Positions 23,847 to 31,659 of a stretch of 31,810 nt of DNA are shown here, piece after piece (the first letter of the stretch is position 1; each line of letters starts with the position of its first letter). A program made the position numbers and the translations under genes. The DNA is from Armatimonadetes bacterium UBA5352 (lineage in GTDB: Bacteria > Armatimonadota > Zipacnadia > Zipacnadales > UBA5352): NCBI GenBank assembly GCA_002411015.1, contig DHPY01000101.1, forward strand, positions 1 to 31,810, given 5' to 3'. Below the pieces are notes generated by a model, which worked only from the letters and a program-made list of their open reading frames with translations, was not told where the DNA came from and made no database searches.

Positions 23847-24457
23847 TCAGGGCGCGATTCCGATGACGACGAGCGGAACGGCAGGCACGCCCCGGCCCTG
23901 GCGGATCAGGTCGTACAGACCCTTCTCGTAATAGGGAACCCCAGACGACATCCCCGCCTGCAGTTCCTTCATCGGCAGTATCTCAATGCCCACGTCAATG
24001 ACGTCGCCGACAAAGAACGCCATGTGCTTCACAAAGAGATCGTACGCCACGAAAGCATACTTCCCGAGCGGACCTCGATGGCGAGGCGCGACTTAACGAA
24101 ATCAGTCTGGTTGTAGGTGTATAGGGGCTCGCGCCCGGCCTCTAAGATCATCTCGCGCTGCTTCTCTGGTGGCTCGTTCACCGTCCTACGAATCAACTCA
24201 ACATCGGAGGTGATGTAGTAGGAAGTACTTCGTTCGTTCCATCCTCGTGAGCGGAACTCAGACATGAAGCAGAGGTTGATGTCAGTGGGGCTGTAGAGTA
24301 TCTTGCCCTGGATGGTCTTCTCTTTCGAAACTTTGGTGCGGCAGCCCGCCGCGTCAACCGCTGCTATCGTCTCCTCAATTTCACCCCACGCATCCGGCTT
24401 GTGCACCAGTATGTGCTCGTGTCCGTTGAGATGCGAGTACATCTCCACTATGCGCAT
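23847..24457 (-). pseudogene. BstYI/BglII-like type II restriction endonuclease, frameshifted
   Basis: The family cuts DNA at RGATCY (BstYI) or AGATCT (BglII). From the ATG at 24457, 130 codons read in frame: MRIVEMYSHLNGHEH, SKEKTIQGKILYSP and SYNQ-like YNQTDFVKSRLAIEV. The frame then breaks and the rest (GKYAFVAYDLFVKHMAFF to VPLVVIGIAP) reads in the next frame, to 23847. As far as I recall, BstYI is 203 residues with Asp119, Glu128 and Gln130 in the active site; here Asp119 and Glu128 keep the same numbers. The total length, 611 bases, is exactly 203 codons plus stop minus one base. The break lies at 24061-24070, at codon 130-131. It overlaps the methyltransferase stop by one base (TGATG). 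Either an inactivated gene or a sequencing error. Confidence 0.85.
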
Positions 24458-25350
24458 CAGTCGTGTCCCCCGTTCGGCAGTGCAGGGTCATAGATCGGCT
24501 TGTCCAGAGGTCTGTAAGGCACCGTCCCGGCGATGGCTTGGCGGACTCGTTCTCGCGCTATCTCAAGATATGCGGGCATTACGTCAGCACCTGCGGCACG
24601 GCGGCCATTAAGCAAGGCGGCTACGGCGGTGCTTCCCACACCCATGTAGGGATCAACGACAAGATCGCCGGGCCTCGTCATGGAGAGTACCAGTCGCTCG
24701 ATGAGCGCGATCGGGAACTGACATGGATGCTCTGTCTTCTCCCGGTGGTTGGACTTCACATTCGGCATATCCCACACGTCCGCCGGATTCTTGCCTTTCG
24801 GGTTACAGGACAGCTCTCCCGCCTTGTCTCCCTTGTAGTACTTCTTTCCAGGGTACTTCTGCGGCACGCGGACGGCGTCCAGGTCGAAGTAGTAGTCGTC
24901 TGTCTTCGTGAACCATAGAATGACTTCATAGCGTCCGGAGAAGCGCTTGCTGCAGTGCAGGCCGTGGCCGAAGTGCCAGACTATCCGGTTCCGCAGTTTG
25001 AGGCCGTTCCGGCTGAAGATCGGGTAAAGCAGGATATCGAGGGGCATGATGGTGCCGTTCTCAACGTAGTTCCCCACCTGCCAGCAGATACTGCCATCCT
25101 CCGCGCATATACGTGTGGCCTCGGCAATAGTCTCAGCCTGTCCCGTTACGTACGTATCGCGGGCGAGGTTCTCTTCGTAGTCCTTCCCGAGGTTGTACGG
25201 GGGTGAAGTGACGACAAGAGACGCCGCACCGTCAGGTATCTGCTTCAGAAGGTCCAAACGATCGCCCTCGTACAGCGTGACCAGCGCGTCGGGCTCGTAT
25301 TCGGAGGAGATATGGACATCTGCTGCGTCCAGAGGCTGTTGCTGAGGCAT
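24457..25350 (-). CDS. Type II DNA methyltransferase, partner of the BstYI-like enzyme
   Basis: A 297-residue beta-class DNA methyltransferase, probably making N4-methylcytosine (N6-adenine not excluded), with RGATCY as the inferred target from its partner. Motif IV is TSPPY (48-52), near the N-terminus; motif I is DPYMGVGST (233-241), near the C-terminus, the beta-class order. EHPCQFP (207-213) is also typical. The ATG at 25350 is chosen because AGGGA lies 5-9 bases upstream and the extension to 25620 would run through palindromic element C; the ATG at 25377 is an alternative. Its stop overlaps the endonuclease start by one base, so translation is coupled. It appears intact, so the genome may be methylated even though the endonuclease is broken. 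By eye it is less GC-rich than its neighbours. Confidence 0.88.
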   Translation of the reverse strand: MPQQQPLDAADVHISSEYEPDALVTLYEGDRLDLLKQIPDGAASLVVTSPPYNLGKDYEENLARDTYVTGQAETIAEATRICAEDGSICWQVGNYVENGTIMPLDILLYPIFSRNGLKLRNRIVWHFGHGLHCSKRFSGRYEVILWFTKTDDYYFDLDAVRVPQKYPGKKYYKGDKAGELSCNPKGKNPADVWDMPNVKSNHREKTEHPCQFPIALIERLVLSMTRPGDLVVDPYMGVGSTAVAALLNGRRAAGADVMPAYLEIARERVRQAIAGTVPYRPLDKPIYDPALPNGGHD

Positions 25351-25424
25351 GCTATCCCTGCTCCACTGCAAGTACATGGCTGCGCACACGCCTCTTCTCC
25401 GTATGAACGCCCGTTCCCTCCTCG

Positions 25425-25514
25425 GTGCGGCGAACGGCGGGAACGGGGAACGGGCAATTGGCGATTGGGGGACGGCGTGGGGGCCGGCTCCCCACTGACT
25501 TCCGGCATCGGTAC
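25425..25514. other. Non-coding spacer with GAACGG tandem motif
   Basis: The stretch between the methyltransferase start and element C has three closely spaced GAACGG-type units (about 25432-25460) and no gene that I can support. The methyltransferase promoter should lie here or just upstream of 25378, but I see no convincing hexamers. Confidence 0.4.
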
Positions 25515-25648
25515 GGAGGGGCCGCCTGAGCCCCCCGCGTCGTTTTCGGGTGGCGAAGCCGGCCCGCGCGTCAAGCGTGACGTACTGGCCAATCGCGGGC
25601 CGGCTTCGGCGCTCATACACGACATTCGCGCCTCAGGCGGCCCCTTCC
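25515..25648. repeat. Palindromic intergenic element, copy C
   Basis: A 134-bp element. Outer arms: GGAGGGGCCGCCTGAG (25515-25530) and its complement at 25632-25648 with one extra base. Inner arms: GAAGCCGGCCCGCG (25555-25568) and CGCGGGCCGGCTTC (25594-25607), a perfect 14-bp pair. The outer 11 bases equal those of copies A, B and D, while the inner arms differ yet stay complementary. It starts 37 bases after the glutamine synthetase stop codon. Confidence 0.85.
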
Positions 25649-25685
25649 GCGATAACGACGCTGCGCGGCCACTCCGCGACGGCCT

Positions 25686-27056
25686 CTACAGCACCGGCAG
25701 GTAGTGGTCCAGCTCCCAGTTCGTCACCTGGCGGCGGTAGTTGTCCACCTCGATGCGCTTGTTCTGCAGCAGCTTCTCCAGCAGCACCTCGCCGAGCGCC
25801 TCGCGCAGCACCTCGCTCTGCTCGGCCTCGGCAATCGCCTCACCGAGGCTGCCTGGGAGGGCGCCGATGCCGCGCGCCTCGCGCTCCTCAGGCGTCATCT
25901 CGTAGCAGTTCTCGCTCACCGGCGGGCGGACCTCGTACTCCTTCTCGATCCCCTCCAACCCGGCAGCGAGCATGACCGCGAAGGCCAGGTACGGGTTGCA
26001 GGCCGGGTCCGGTGCGCGGTACTCAATCCGCGTCGCGCGCTCATTGCCGGGCGCGTAGCCGGGCACTCGGATGAGGTCCGAGCGGTTCCGCAGGGCCCAG
26101 GAGAGGTAGACGGGGGCCTCATAGCCGGGCACGAGGCGCTTGTAGGAGTTCACCCACTGGTTCGTTACCATGGTGATCTCCCGCCCGTGCGCCATCAGTC
26201 CGGCGATGTAGCGCTTGCACTCCAGGGACAGCCCGTTCGCGTCGGTTGCGTCGAAGAAGATGTTCCGGTCACGCCTGAAGAGCGACTGGTGCACGTGCAT
26301 CCCTGACCCGCACTGGTCCATCATCGGCTTGGGCATGAAGGTTGCGTAGCAGTCGTAGCGCAGCGCGACCTCCTTCACCACGAGCCGGTAGGTCATCGCC
26401 TGATCGGCCATGGTGAGGGCGTCGGTATAATCGAGGTCAATCTCATGCTGGCTGGGCGCAACCTCGTGGTGGGAGTAGTCCACGCTGATCCCCATCTCCT
26501 GCAGCACGAGGACGGTGTCGCGGCGCAGGTCGGAGGCGACGTCGAGCGGCGTGAGGTCGAAGTAGCCGCCCTGGTCGAGCGTCTCCAACGGCGGGCTCGG
26601 GCGCTTGAAGTAGAAGTACTCAAGTTCCGGGCCAACGTAGAAGATCAGACCCATCTTCTCCGCGCGGCGGAGGTTCTTCTTCAGCACATAGCGCGGGTCG
26701 AACTCGTAGGGCGTCCCATCGGGATACTGCACGTCACAGATCATCCTGGCGACCGGCGTCTGCTCCCCGCGCCACGGCAGGAGCGCGAAGGTGCTCGGGT
26801 CGGGCATCGCGATCATGTCGCTCTCGTCGATCCTCGCGAAGCCCTGGATGGAGGAGCCATCAAAGCCGCGGCCGTTGTGCAGAGCGTCTTCGAGCAGTTC
26901 CGCGGTGATGGCAAAGCTCTTCAGGAAACCGAGCACGTCGGTGAACCAGAGTCTGACGAACCTGACGTGCCTGTCATGGCACATCGCTAACGCGGCTTCA
27001 GTCGCCGCCTCCCGTCCCGCCTCGCGCTCACTGATGTACGACCCATGATCGCCCAT
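25686..27056 (-). CDS. glnA: Glutamine synthetase type I (alpha-like)
   Basis: Makes glutamine from glutamate, ammonia and ATP; a cytoplasmic dodecamer in this family. The 456-residue protein shows FDGSSIQGF (65-73), the metal ligands GPELEY (Glu144, Glu146) and HHEVAPSQHEI (196-206), GSGMHVHQSL (250-259), the ATP-binding NSYKRLVPGYEAP (303-315) and RIEYRAPD (343-350). The C-terminus lacks the tyrosine adenylylation loop of GSI-beta, and length and the ARIDESDM segment (an Arg where Bacillus GS has its feedback arginine) suit the GSI-alpha form. The ATG at 27056 follows AGGAGG by 12 bases; the frame is open further but with no family likeness. It lies 68 bp after the HtrA gene and reads into palindromic element C. 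Confidence 0.95.
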   Translation of the reverse strand: MGDHGSYISEREAGREAATEAALAMCHDRHVRFVRLWFTDVLGFLKSFAITAELLEDALHNGRGFDGSSIQGFARIDESDMIAMPDPSTFALLPWRGEQTPVARMICDVQYPDGTPYEFDPRYVLKKNLRRAEKMGLIFYVGPELEYFYFKRPSPPLETLDQGGYFDLTPLDVASDLRRDTVLVLQEMGISVDYSHHEVAPSQHEIDLDYTDALTMADQAMTYRLVVKEVALRYDCYATFMPKPMMDQCGSGMHVHQSLFRRDRNIFFDATDANGLSLECKRYIAGLMAHGREITMVTNQWVNSYKRLVPGYEAPVYLSWALRNRSDLIRVPGYAPGNERATRIEYRAPDPACNPYLAFAVMLAAGLEGIEKEYEVRPPVSENCYEMTPEEREARGIGALPGSLGEAIAEAEQSEVLREALGEVLLEKLLQNKRIEVDNYRRQVTNWELDHYLPVL

Positions 27057-27124
27057 CGGACTTCTGAACCTCCTGTAGTCTGTCTGTGCAGTATGCGCGC
27101 CCATTGCCCGGCCTGCGACCGCTG

Positions 27125-28258
27125 TCAGATCCCCTCTACTGCCTGTCCATCCTGCCCCCGCGGCTGCTGCGCCACACACACCGTCACCGTCAGCGGCTCC
27201 CGCCCGCGGATCAGCCGCACCTGCACATCGGCGCCGATCCGCGCATCCGCGACCGCCATCGTGAGCCGGCTCACGCAGGTGATCTCGGCGCCGCCCCAGT
27301 GGGTCACCACGTCTGCGGGCTGAACTCCCGCCACGGCCGCCGGCTGCTGGCGGTAGATCGCCTCAACGAAGACGCCGCAGGTCGCTCCGGGCGCGTAGCG
27401 GCGGATCAGCGTCTCGGACAGCTCCCGCGGGATGATGCCGATCCAGCCGCGCGTGACCGTTCCGCTCTCGATCAACTCGCGCGCGATCCGCTGTGCCATG
27501 ATACTCGGCACCGCGAACCCCACGCCGGCGGAGGTGCCGGTGCGCGAGGCGATGGCGGTGTTGATGCCGACCAGCTCCCCTCGCAGGTTCACCAGCGGCC
27601 CGCCGGAGTTGCCGGGGTTGATCGCCGCATCGGTCTGGATCAGGTCCTCGTAGCCGATGATCCCGACGTTCGTGCGGCCGGTTGCCGAGACGATCCCCGA
27701 GGTGACGGTGCGCGCCAGGCCGAAGGGCGAGCCGATCGCGACCACCCACTCGCCGACCTGCAGCGCCTGCGAATCCCCCCAGCGCAGGTAGGGCAGGCCG
27801 GTGGCGTCGATCTTCACCACCGCAAGATCGGTGGCGTGGTCGGCGCCGAGCACCCGCCCCGGGAACTCCCGCTCATCGGCCAGCGTTACGCGTATCTCCG
27901 TCGCGCCCTCGACCACGTGATTGTTCGTGAGGATGTGCCCCTCGGCAGAGACAAGACAGCCGGAGCCGAGGCTGTGGACCTCACGGTTGTAGCCGCGCAG
28001 CAGACCCTCCATGCCGCGGCCGAAGAAGCCGAAGGGCAGCGCGGGCCGCTCTGCCACGATCGTCGTGGTGCTGATATTGACGACCGCGGGGCCAGCGACA
28101 CGCGCCGCTGCCGCGAACGCCCGGGAGAGGCTGGTGGCAGCCGCAATGGCCTGCTGCTCCTCAGCGGTCAGTGGCTCCTGCGCGTGGAGGGCCGGTTGAG
28201 CGCCGGCGACCAGCAGAACTACCAGCACGAGCATCACAACGCGGTGAGAGTATCGCAT
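27125..28258 (-). CDS. HtrA/Deg-type serine protease with PDZ domain
   Basis: Envelope protein-quality-control protease. The 377-residue protein has a hydrophobic N-terminal signal or anchor (about 7-26, ending ALHAQ). The trypsin-like domain has the triad His114 (LTNNHVV), Asp144 (ATDLAVVKI) and Ser218 (NPGNSGGPL). One PDZ domain follows at about 265-365 (GWIGIIPREL, GVFVEAIYRQQPAAVAGVQPADVV). A second PDZ is absent, so it is DegS/DegQ-like in size. Unusually, the PDZ part carries several cysteines (ATCGVF, AEITCVSR, TVTVCV), which may allow a disulfide if exported. The ATG at 28258 has GAGGTG 8 bases upstream; GTG at 28267 is an alternative. It is divergent from the CcrM-like gene and precedes glnA by 68 bp. 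Confidence 0.9.
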   Translation of the reverse strand: MRYSHRVVMLVLVVLLVAGAQPALHAQEPLTAEEQQAIAAATSLSRAFAAAARVAGPAVVNISTTTIVAERPALPFGFFGRGMEGLLRGYNREVHSLGSGCLVSAEGHILTNNHVVEGATEIRVTLADEREFPGRVLGADHATDLAVVKIDATGLPYLRWGDSQALQVGEWVVAIGSPFGLARTVTSGIVSATGRTNVGIIGYEDLIQTDAAINPGNSGGPLVNLRGELVGINTAIASRTGTSAGVGFAVPSIMAQRIARELIESGTVTRGWIGIIPRELSETLIRRYAPGATCGVFVEAIYRQQPAAVAGVQPADVVTHWGGAEITCVSRLTMAVADARIGADVQVRLIRGREPLTVTVCVAQQPRGQDGQAVEGI

Positions 28259-28342
28259 CAGGTGCACACCTCAAGGTCTGGCCTTCAACAGGCGATTGCT
28301 TGCGCGGGAAGTCTGAAGGTGGGCCGCGCAGGTGACCTGGTG

Positions 28343-28415
28343 TGGAGGAGTTCCGTGCGGATTGGGAGAACCCAGTCTCGCTACCGGTGTACTGGAGGAG
28401 TTTCGCACAGATTCC
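28343..28415. promoter_or_regulatory. Imperfect direct repeat in the htrA / methyltransferase divergent region
   Basis: TGGAGGAGTT begins at 28343 and again at 28393, 50 bases apart. Similarity continues about 13 bases past it (TCCGTGCGGATT against TTCGCACAGATT). Spacing near five helical turns would suit two binding sites on the same DNA face. No named regulator and no clear promoter hexamers. Confidence 0.4.
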
Positions 28416-28467
28416 CCGTCAGGTCAAGCGCGACACGCCGGACCGCGCGACCGCAGAGAGTTAGAAG

Positions 28468-29292
28468 ATGCGAATGCCCGAGATGTTCAGCGCCAACGGT
28501 GACTACAGGGTCGAGCATGGCGACTGCATCGAGTTGATGCGGCGGCTCGAGCCTGAGAGCGTAGAGATGTGCTTCGCCGATCCGCCATACAATCTTCAGC
28601 TTCAGAACGAGCTCTACCGCCCGAACCGCACGAAGGTGGATGCGGTTGATGAGGAGTGGGACCAGTTCGAGTCGATGCAGGCCTACGACCGCTTCACTGA
28701 AGAGTGGATGACCGAGGTCCGGCGGGTGCTCAAGCCCAATGGCACGCTCTGGGTGATCGGCAGCTACCACAACATCTACCGGGTGGGCACGGTCCTGATG
28801 GATCTCGGCTATTGGATCCTCAATGACATCATCTGGGTGAAGTCCAACCCGATGCCGAACTTCCGCGGCGTGCGCTTCACCAACGCCACGGAGACGCTGA
28901 TCTGGGCGGTGCGCGACCGCGAGCGGAAGGACTACACCTTCAACTATGAGCAGATGAAGTGCTACAATGACGGGAAGCAGATGCGCTCGGACTGGTTCAT
29001 CCGCGAGGGCGTCTGCAGCGGCAAAGAGCGCCTGCGCGATGAGGACGGCCGGAAGCTGCACTCGACGCAGAAGCCCGAGGCGATCCTGCGGATGGTGGTT
29101 GAGGCCTCAACGAACCAGGGCGATCTCGTGCTCGACCCGTTCATCGGCTCCGGCACAACCGCCGCGGTCTGCAAGAAGCTCGGGCGGCGCTGCATCGGAA
29201 TCGACGCAAGCGAGGAATACGTGTGCATCGCGAAGGAGCGGCTCGCGAGGATTGAGCCGGGAGAGTGGCTGGAGGAGGAAGGACGGGCCTGA
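28468..29292 (+). CDS. CcrM/HinfI-like beta-class DNA methyltransferase, short form
   Basis: Adenine-N6 DNA methyltransferase; CcrM relatives methylate GANTC. The 274-residue protein has DPPY (38-41, motif IV), then EEWDQFES and the CcrM-like run WVKSNPMPNFRGVRFTNATETLIW (about 123-146), HSTQKPE (198-204) and the SAM-binding DPFIGSGTT (223-231) late in the chain. CcrM and M.HinfI are about 355-360 residues and carry a C-terminal DNA-binding domain of about 80 residues; this protein ends soon after motif I and lacks it. The stop codon at 29290-29292 seems genuine. No restriction enzyme is adjacent, so it looks like an orphan, possibly regulatory, methyltransferase. Starts at 28468 and 28474 are both possible. 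Target inferred from family only. Confidence 0.85.
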   Translation: MRMPEMFSANGDYRVEHGDCIELMRRLEPESVEMCFADPPYNLQLQNELYRPNRTKVDAVDEEWDQFESMQAYDRFTEEWMTEVRRVLKPNGTLWVIGSYHNIYRVGTVLMDLGYWILNDIIWVKSNPMPNFRGVRFTNATETLIWAVRDRERKDYTFNYEQMKCYNDGKQMRSDWFIREGVCSGKERLRDEDGRKLHSTQKPEAILRMVVEASTNQGDLVLDPFIGSGTTAAVCKKLGRRCIGIDASEEYVCIAKERLARIEPGEWLEEEGRA

Positions 29293-29346
29293 CGGGAACA
29301 GTGTCGTCGCGTGAGTTCTGCTGTGATCCATGGGAGGCATCGGGTC

Positions 29347-30366
29347 ATGCCCACTACAGTCGCAGCGCATGCCGCGCGAACACTCCTGATCGCGCTCGTG
29401 GCCGCCGCGCTCGCTTCGGGCCCCGCCTGCGCGCAGGACGTCGCTGCCGATGTCGCCACCGCCACCGAGACGCTTCTGCCTGATGGGCAACCGGTCTTCA
29501 CTGAGAGCTTTGATGGAGGCCTCGCCGCCTGGGACGCGAGCGGCGTCGTCGCTGGGGTCTCCGGGGGCGCGGTCTACTTCACCTCGCAGCAGCAGGAGCG
29601 CCTGACGCTCATCGAGCCGCTGCCGATGGACAACATCGCGATCGAGTTCAGGGCCTTCGCGCTGACGAACGGCATCCGCGTCTCGCTCACCAACACGCAG
29701 GGCCAGCAGTATGAGTGGGCGCTCGGGGTGGGGGGCAACCAGCAGTCGTATCTCTTCGACGGCCTCTCGGATGAGGCGCTTGCCGTCGTGCCGGGACCGG
29801 TCTTCACACCCGGCCAGTGGCATGACTACCGGGTGCTGCGCCGGGGGGCGACGCTCGAGGCATACTGCGACGGCCGGCTCATCATCTCGACGGCGTCTGC
29901 AGCGGACAACCCGGGCCAGGGGCAGCTTGCTTTCGGCACCGACAGCGCCTCGCTCGGCCTCGATGAGGTGAGGGTCTTCGGCCTGCTCCAGCCCGATGGC
30001 GCCGGCCCGTACCAGTCACTGCCGCTGCAGGCAAGCTCGTGCGTGAAGAAGGCGATCACCTGCCTGGGCCTCGATGAGCGCCAGGGGCTGCGGGGCGTGG
30101 CGGAGCTGTTCCCGACCGGCACGGAGAAGGTCGCGCTCTACGTGGAGATCCGGGCGGCGAAGCCGAACACGGAGATCGAGCTGACCTGGCAGCGCGACGG
30201 TGAGATCGTGGGCCGGCAGATCCTGCTGGCCTCGGGTACGCAGAAGAGCATGAGCTACCTCTTCGCGAAGGACCATCCGTCACTGCGCGATGGGTACTAC
30301 GCCGTGGACATCGAGGAGACCGACACGCTCGTAGGCCGCGTGGTCTTCACGATCGGCACGCCCTGA
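29347..30366 (+). CDS. Secreted concanavalin/LamG-like beta-sandwich protein
   Basis: A 339-residue exported protein. The signal peptide (about 1-30) ends ASGPACAQ. Residues about 45-215 read like a laminin-G/3-keto-disaccharide hydrolase-type jelly roll (FTESFDGGLAAWDASG, FTPGQWHDYRVLRRGATLEAYCDGRLI, LGLDEVRVFG), typical of sugar-binding domains. A second domain (about 225-339) holds a Cys pair (SSCVKKAITCLG) and ends in beta strands. No catalytic residues are identified. The ATG at 29347 has GGGAGG 9 bases upstream and starts directly at the signal peptide; the frame upstream to 29311 is less likely. It follows the methyltransferase by 54 bp and ends 14 bp from the convergent radical SAM gene. 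Specific function unknown. Confidence 0.7.
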   Translation: MPTTVAAHAARTLLIALVAAALASGPACAQDVAADVATATETLLPDGQPVFTESFDGGLAAWDASGVVAGVSGGAVYFTSQQQERLTLIEPLPMDNIAIEFRAFALTNGIRVSLTNTQGQQYEWALGVGGNQQSYLFDGLSDEALAVVPGPVFTPGQWHDYRVLRRGATLEAYCDGRLIISTASAADNPGQGQLAFGTDSASLGLDEVRVFGLLQPDGAGPYQSLPLQASSCVKKAITCLGLDERQGLRGVAELFPTGTEKVALYVEIRAAKPNTEIELTWQRDGEIVGRQILLASGTQKSMSYLFAKDHPSLRDGYYAVDIEETDTLVGRVVFTIGTP

Positions 30367-30380
30367 TCTCGCCGGGAGTC

Positions 30381-31565
30381 TCAGAGGCCCATCGAGAGCT
30401 GCATCGCGGGCTCCTCGCGCGGGAAGTAGTGCCCGTTGAGGGTGACGAAGTTCCGGGCCCGCTCCGGGCGCGCGCCCAGCACCTCGAGGTGGCGCAGCGA
30501 GGTGAGCTTGTGCTTGCCGCGCAGGGCCATGATGCGCTCGGCGGCGGTCGGCCCTATGCCCGGCACCCGCAGAAGCTCCCAGCGGTCGGCGGCGTTGACC
30601 TCAATCGGAAACTCATCACGCCTCGCCAGCGCCGAGACCATCTTCGGATCGCGGTCGAGCGGCATCATCCCCTCGTCGTCGAAGACCAGCTCGTTGAACG
30701 AGAAGCCGTATGAGCGCATGAGGAACTCGGCCTGATAGAGCCGCGCCTCGCGGCCGGGAGCGACCGGCTCACGCCCCTCGAGCGGTGTGTCCGGCACGGG
30801 GCAGAAGCCGCTGAAGTAGCTGCGCGCGAGGCCGATCTCGGCGGTGAGTCGCCAGGTGGTCTCGAGCAGTTCGCGGTCGGTCTCATCCGAGGCGCCCACG
30901 ACGAACTGGGTGGTCAGGCCTGAGCGCACCTGCCCGGGCTGCACGCGCTCAGCGGCCCAGCGCAGCGGGCGCATGAGGTCGCGCTCGAAGCTCTTCTCGG
31001 GGCAGATGGCCGAGAGGCGGCGCGCGGTGGGGGCCTCGAGGTTCACGGACAGGCGATCGGCGAGGCCGGCGGCGGTGCTGACGACCGCCTCGGAGGAGCC
31101 GGGGAGGAGCTTGAGGTGCACGTAGTCGCGGTAGGAGTGTTTGTGGCGAAGGATCTCGACGGCCTCGATCATCCGCGCCATGGTGGCTTCCGGGTCGCCG
31201 ACGATGCCGGAGGAGAGGAAGAGGCCGCTGATCTGCCCCGCCTGCGTCAACTGCGCGACGAGGCCGGCAAGCTCCTCCGGGCGGAAGCTGGCGCGGGGGA
31301 TGTCGCGGCTGCAACGCGTGGCGCAGTAGGTGCAGTCGTGGCGGCAGGCGTTCGAGAGGAGGACCTTGAGCAACTGCACGCGGCGGCCGTCGTGGGTGAG
31401 GGCTTCGTAGACGCCACCGGGCCGACCGGCGAGCTGCTCCTGGGCGGCGAGTGTTGAGGGCACGCTCGCGTCGAACCGAGCACCCTCGGCCAACAGCCTG
31501 AGCCTGGCTCCGTTTTCCACTGTAGCACCTGTGATTGCTGCGAGAGTGGCTGCGATTGGTGGCAT
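30381..31565 (-). CDS. Radical SAM protein, putative DNA modification/repair type
   Basis: A 394-residue radical SAM enzyme. CRHDCTYC (Cys74, Cys78, Cys81) is the cluster-binding CxxxCxxC motif in LSNACRHDCTYCATRC. SGLFLSSGI, YVHLKLLPGSS, DRLSVNLEAPT and TTQFVVGASDETD continue the barrel. The C-terminus has a helix-hairpin-helix-like DNA-binding segment (WELLRVPGIGPTAAERIM). This matches the family often called putative DNA modification/repair radical SAM protein, usually beside a uracil-DNA-glycosylase-like gene; no such gene is seen here, though the upstream neighbour lies beyond the window. The start is unclear: ATG at 31565 has no ribosome site and sits within TATAAT, while GTG at 31520 follows AGGTG by 6 bases and matches the usual N-terminus (LRLLAEGARFDAS). 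I give the longer form. Reaction unknown. Confidence 0.85.
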   Translation of the reverse strand: MPPIAATLAAITGATVENGARLRLLAEGARFDASVPSTLAAQEQLAGRPGGVYEALTHDGRRVQLLKVLLSNACRHDCTYCATRCSRDIPRASFRPEELAGLVAQLTQAGQISGLFLSSGIVGDPEATMARMIEAVEILRHKHSYRDYVHLKLLPGSSEAVVSTAAGLADRLSVNLEAPTARRLSAICPEKSFERDLMRPLRWAAERVQPGQVRSGLTTQFVVGASDETDRELLETTWRLTAEIGLARSYFSGFCPVPDTPLEGREPVAPGREARLYQAEFLMRSYGFSFNELVFDDEGMMPLDRDPKMVSALARRDEFPIEVNAADRWELLRVPGIGPTAAERIMALRGKHKLTSLRHLEVLGARPERARNFVTLNGHYFPREEPAMQLSMGL

Positions 31566-31569
31566 TATA
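31564..31569 (-). promoter_or_regulatory. TATAAT -10 element at the radical SAM gene start
   Basis: The minus strand reads TATAAT at 31569-31564, overlapping the ATG at 31565. If it is a -10 box, transcription starts about 31557 and the true start would be GTG at 31520. The -35 region (TTCCCT with 17-base spacing) matches consensus poorly. Confidence 0.35.
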
Positions 31570-31659
31570 GCGGCAACGGGGGGATGAGGGAAGAGGGCGG
31601 GGTAGAGAGGTGAGGGTTGGGCGGCGGACGTCGGCTCGCGCGGACGTTGCTGTTGTCGT

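Noticed and set aside
25378..25620. N-terminal extension of the methyltransferase
   Set aside because: It runs through palindromic element C and the GAACGG spacer, is Arg/Pro-rich, and a ribosome site exists before the ATG at 25350.
27086..28537. Plus-strand open frame opposite htrA
   Set aside because: Antisense to a protease with a full catalytic triad; composition is Arg/His/Asp-rich without motifs.
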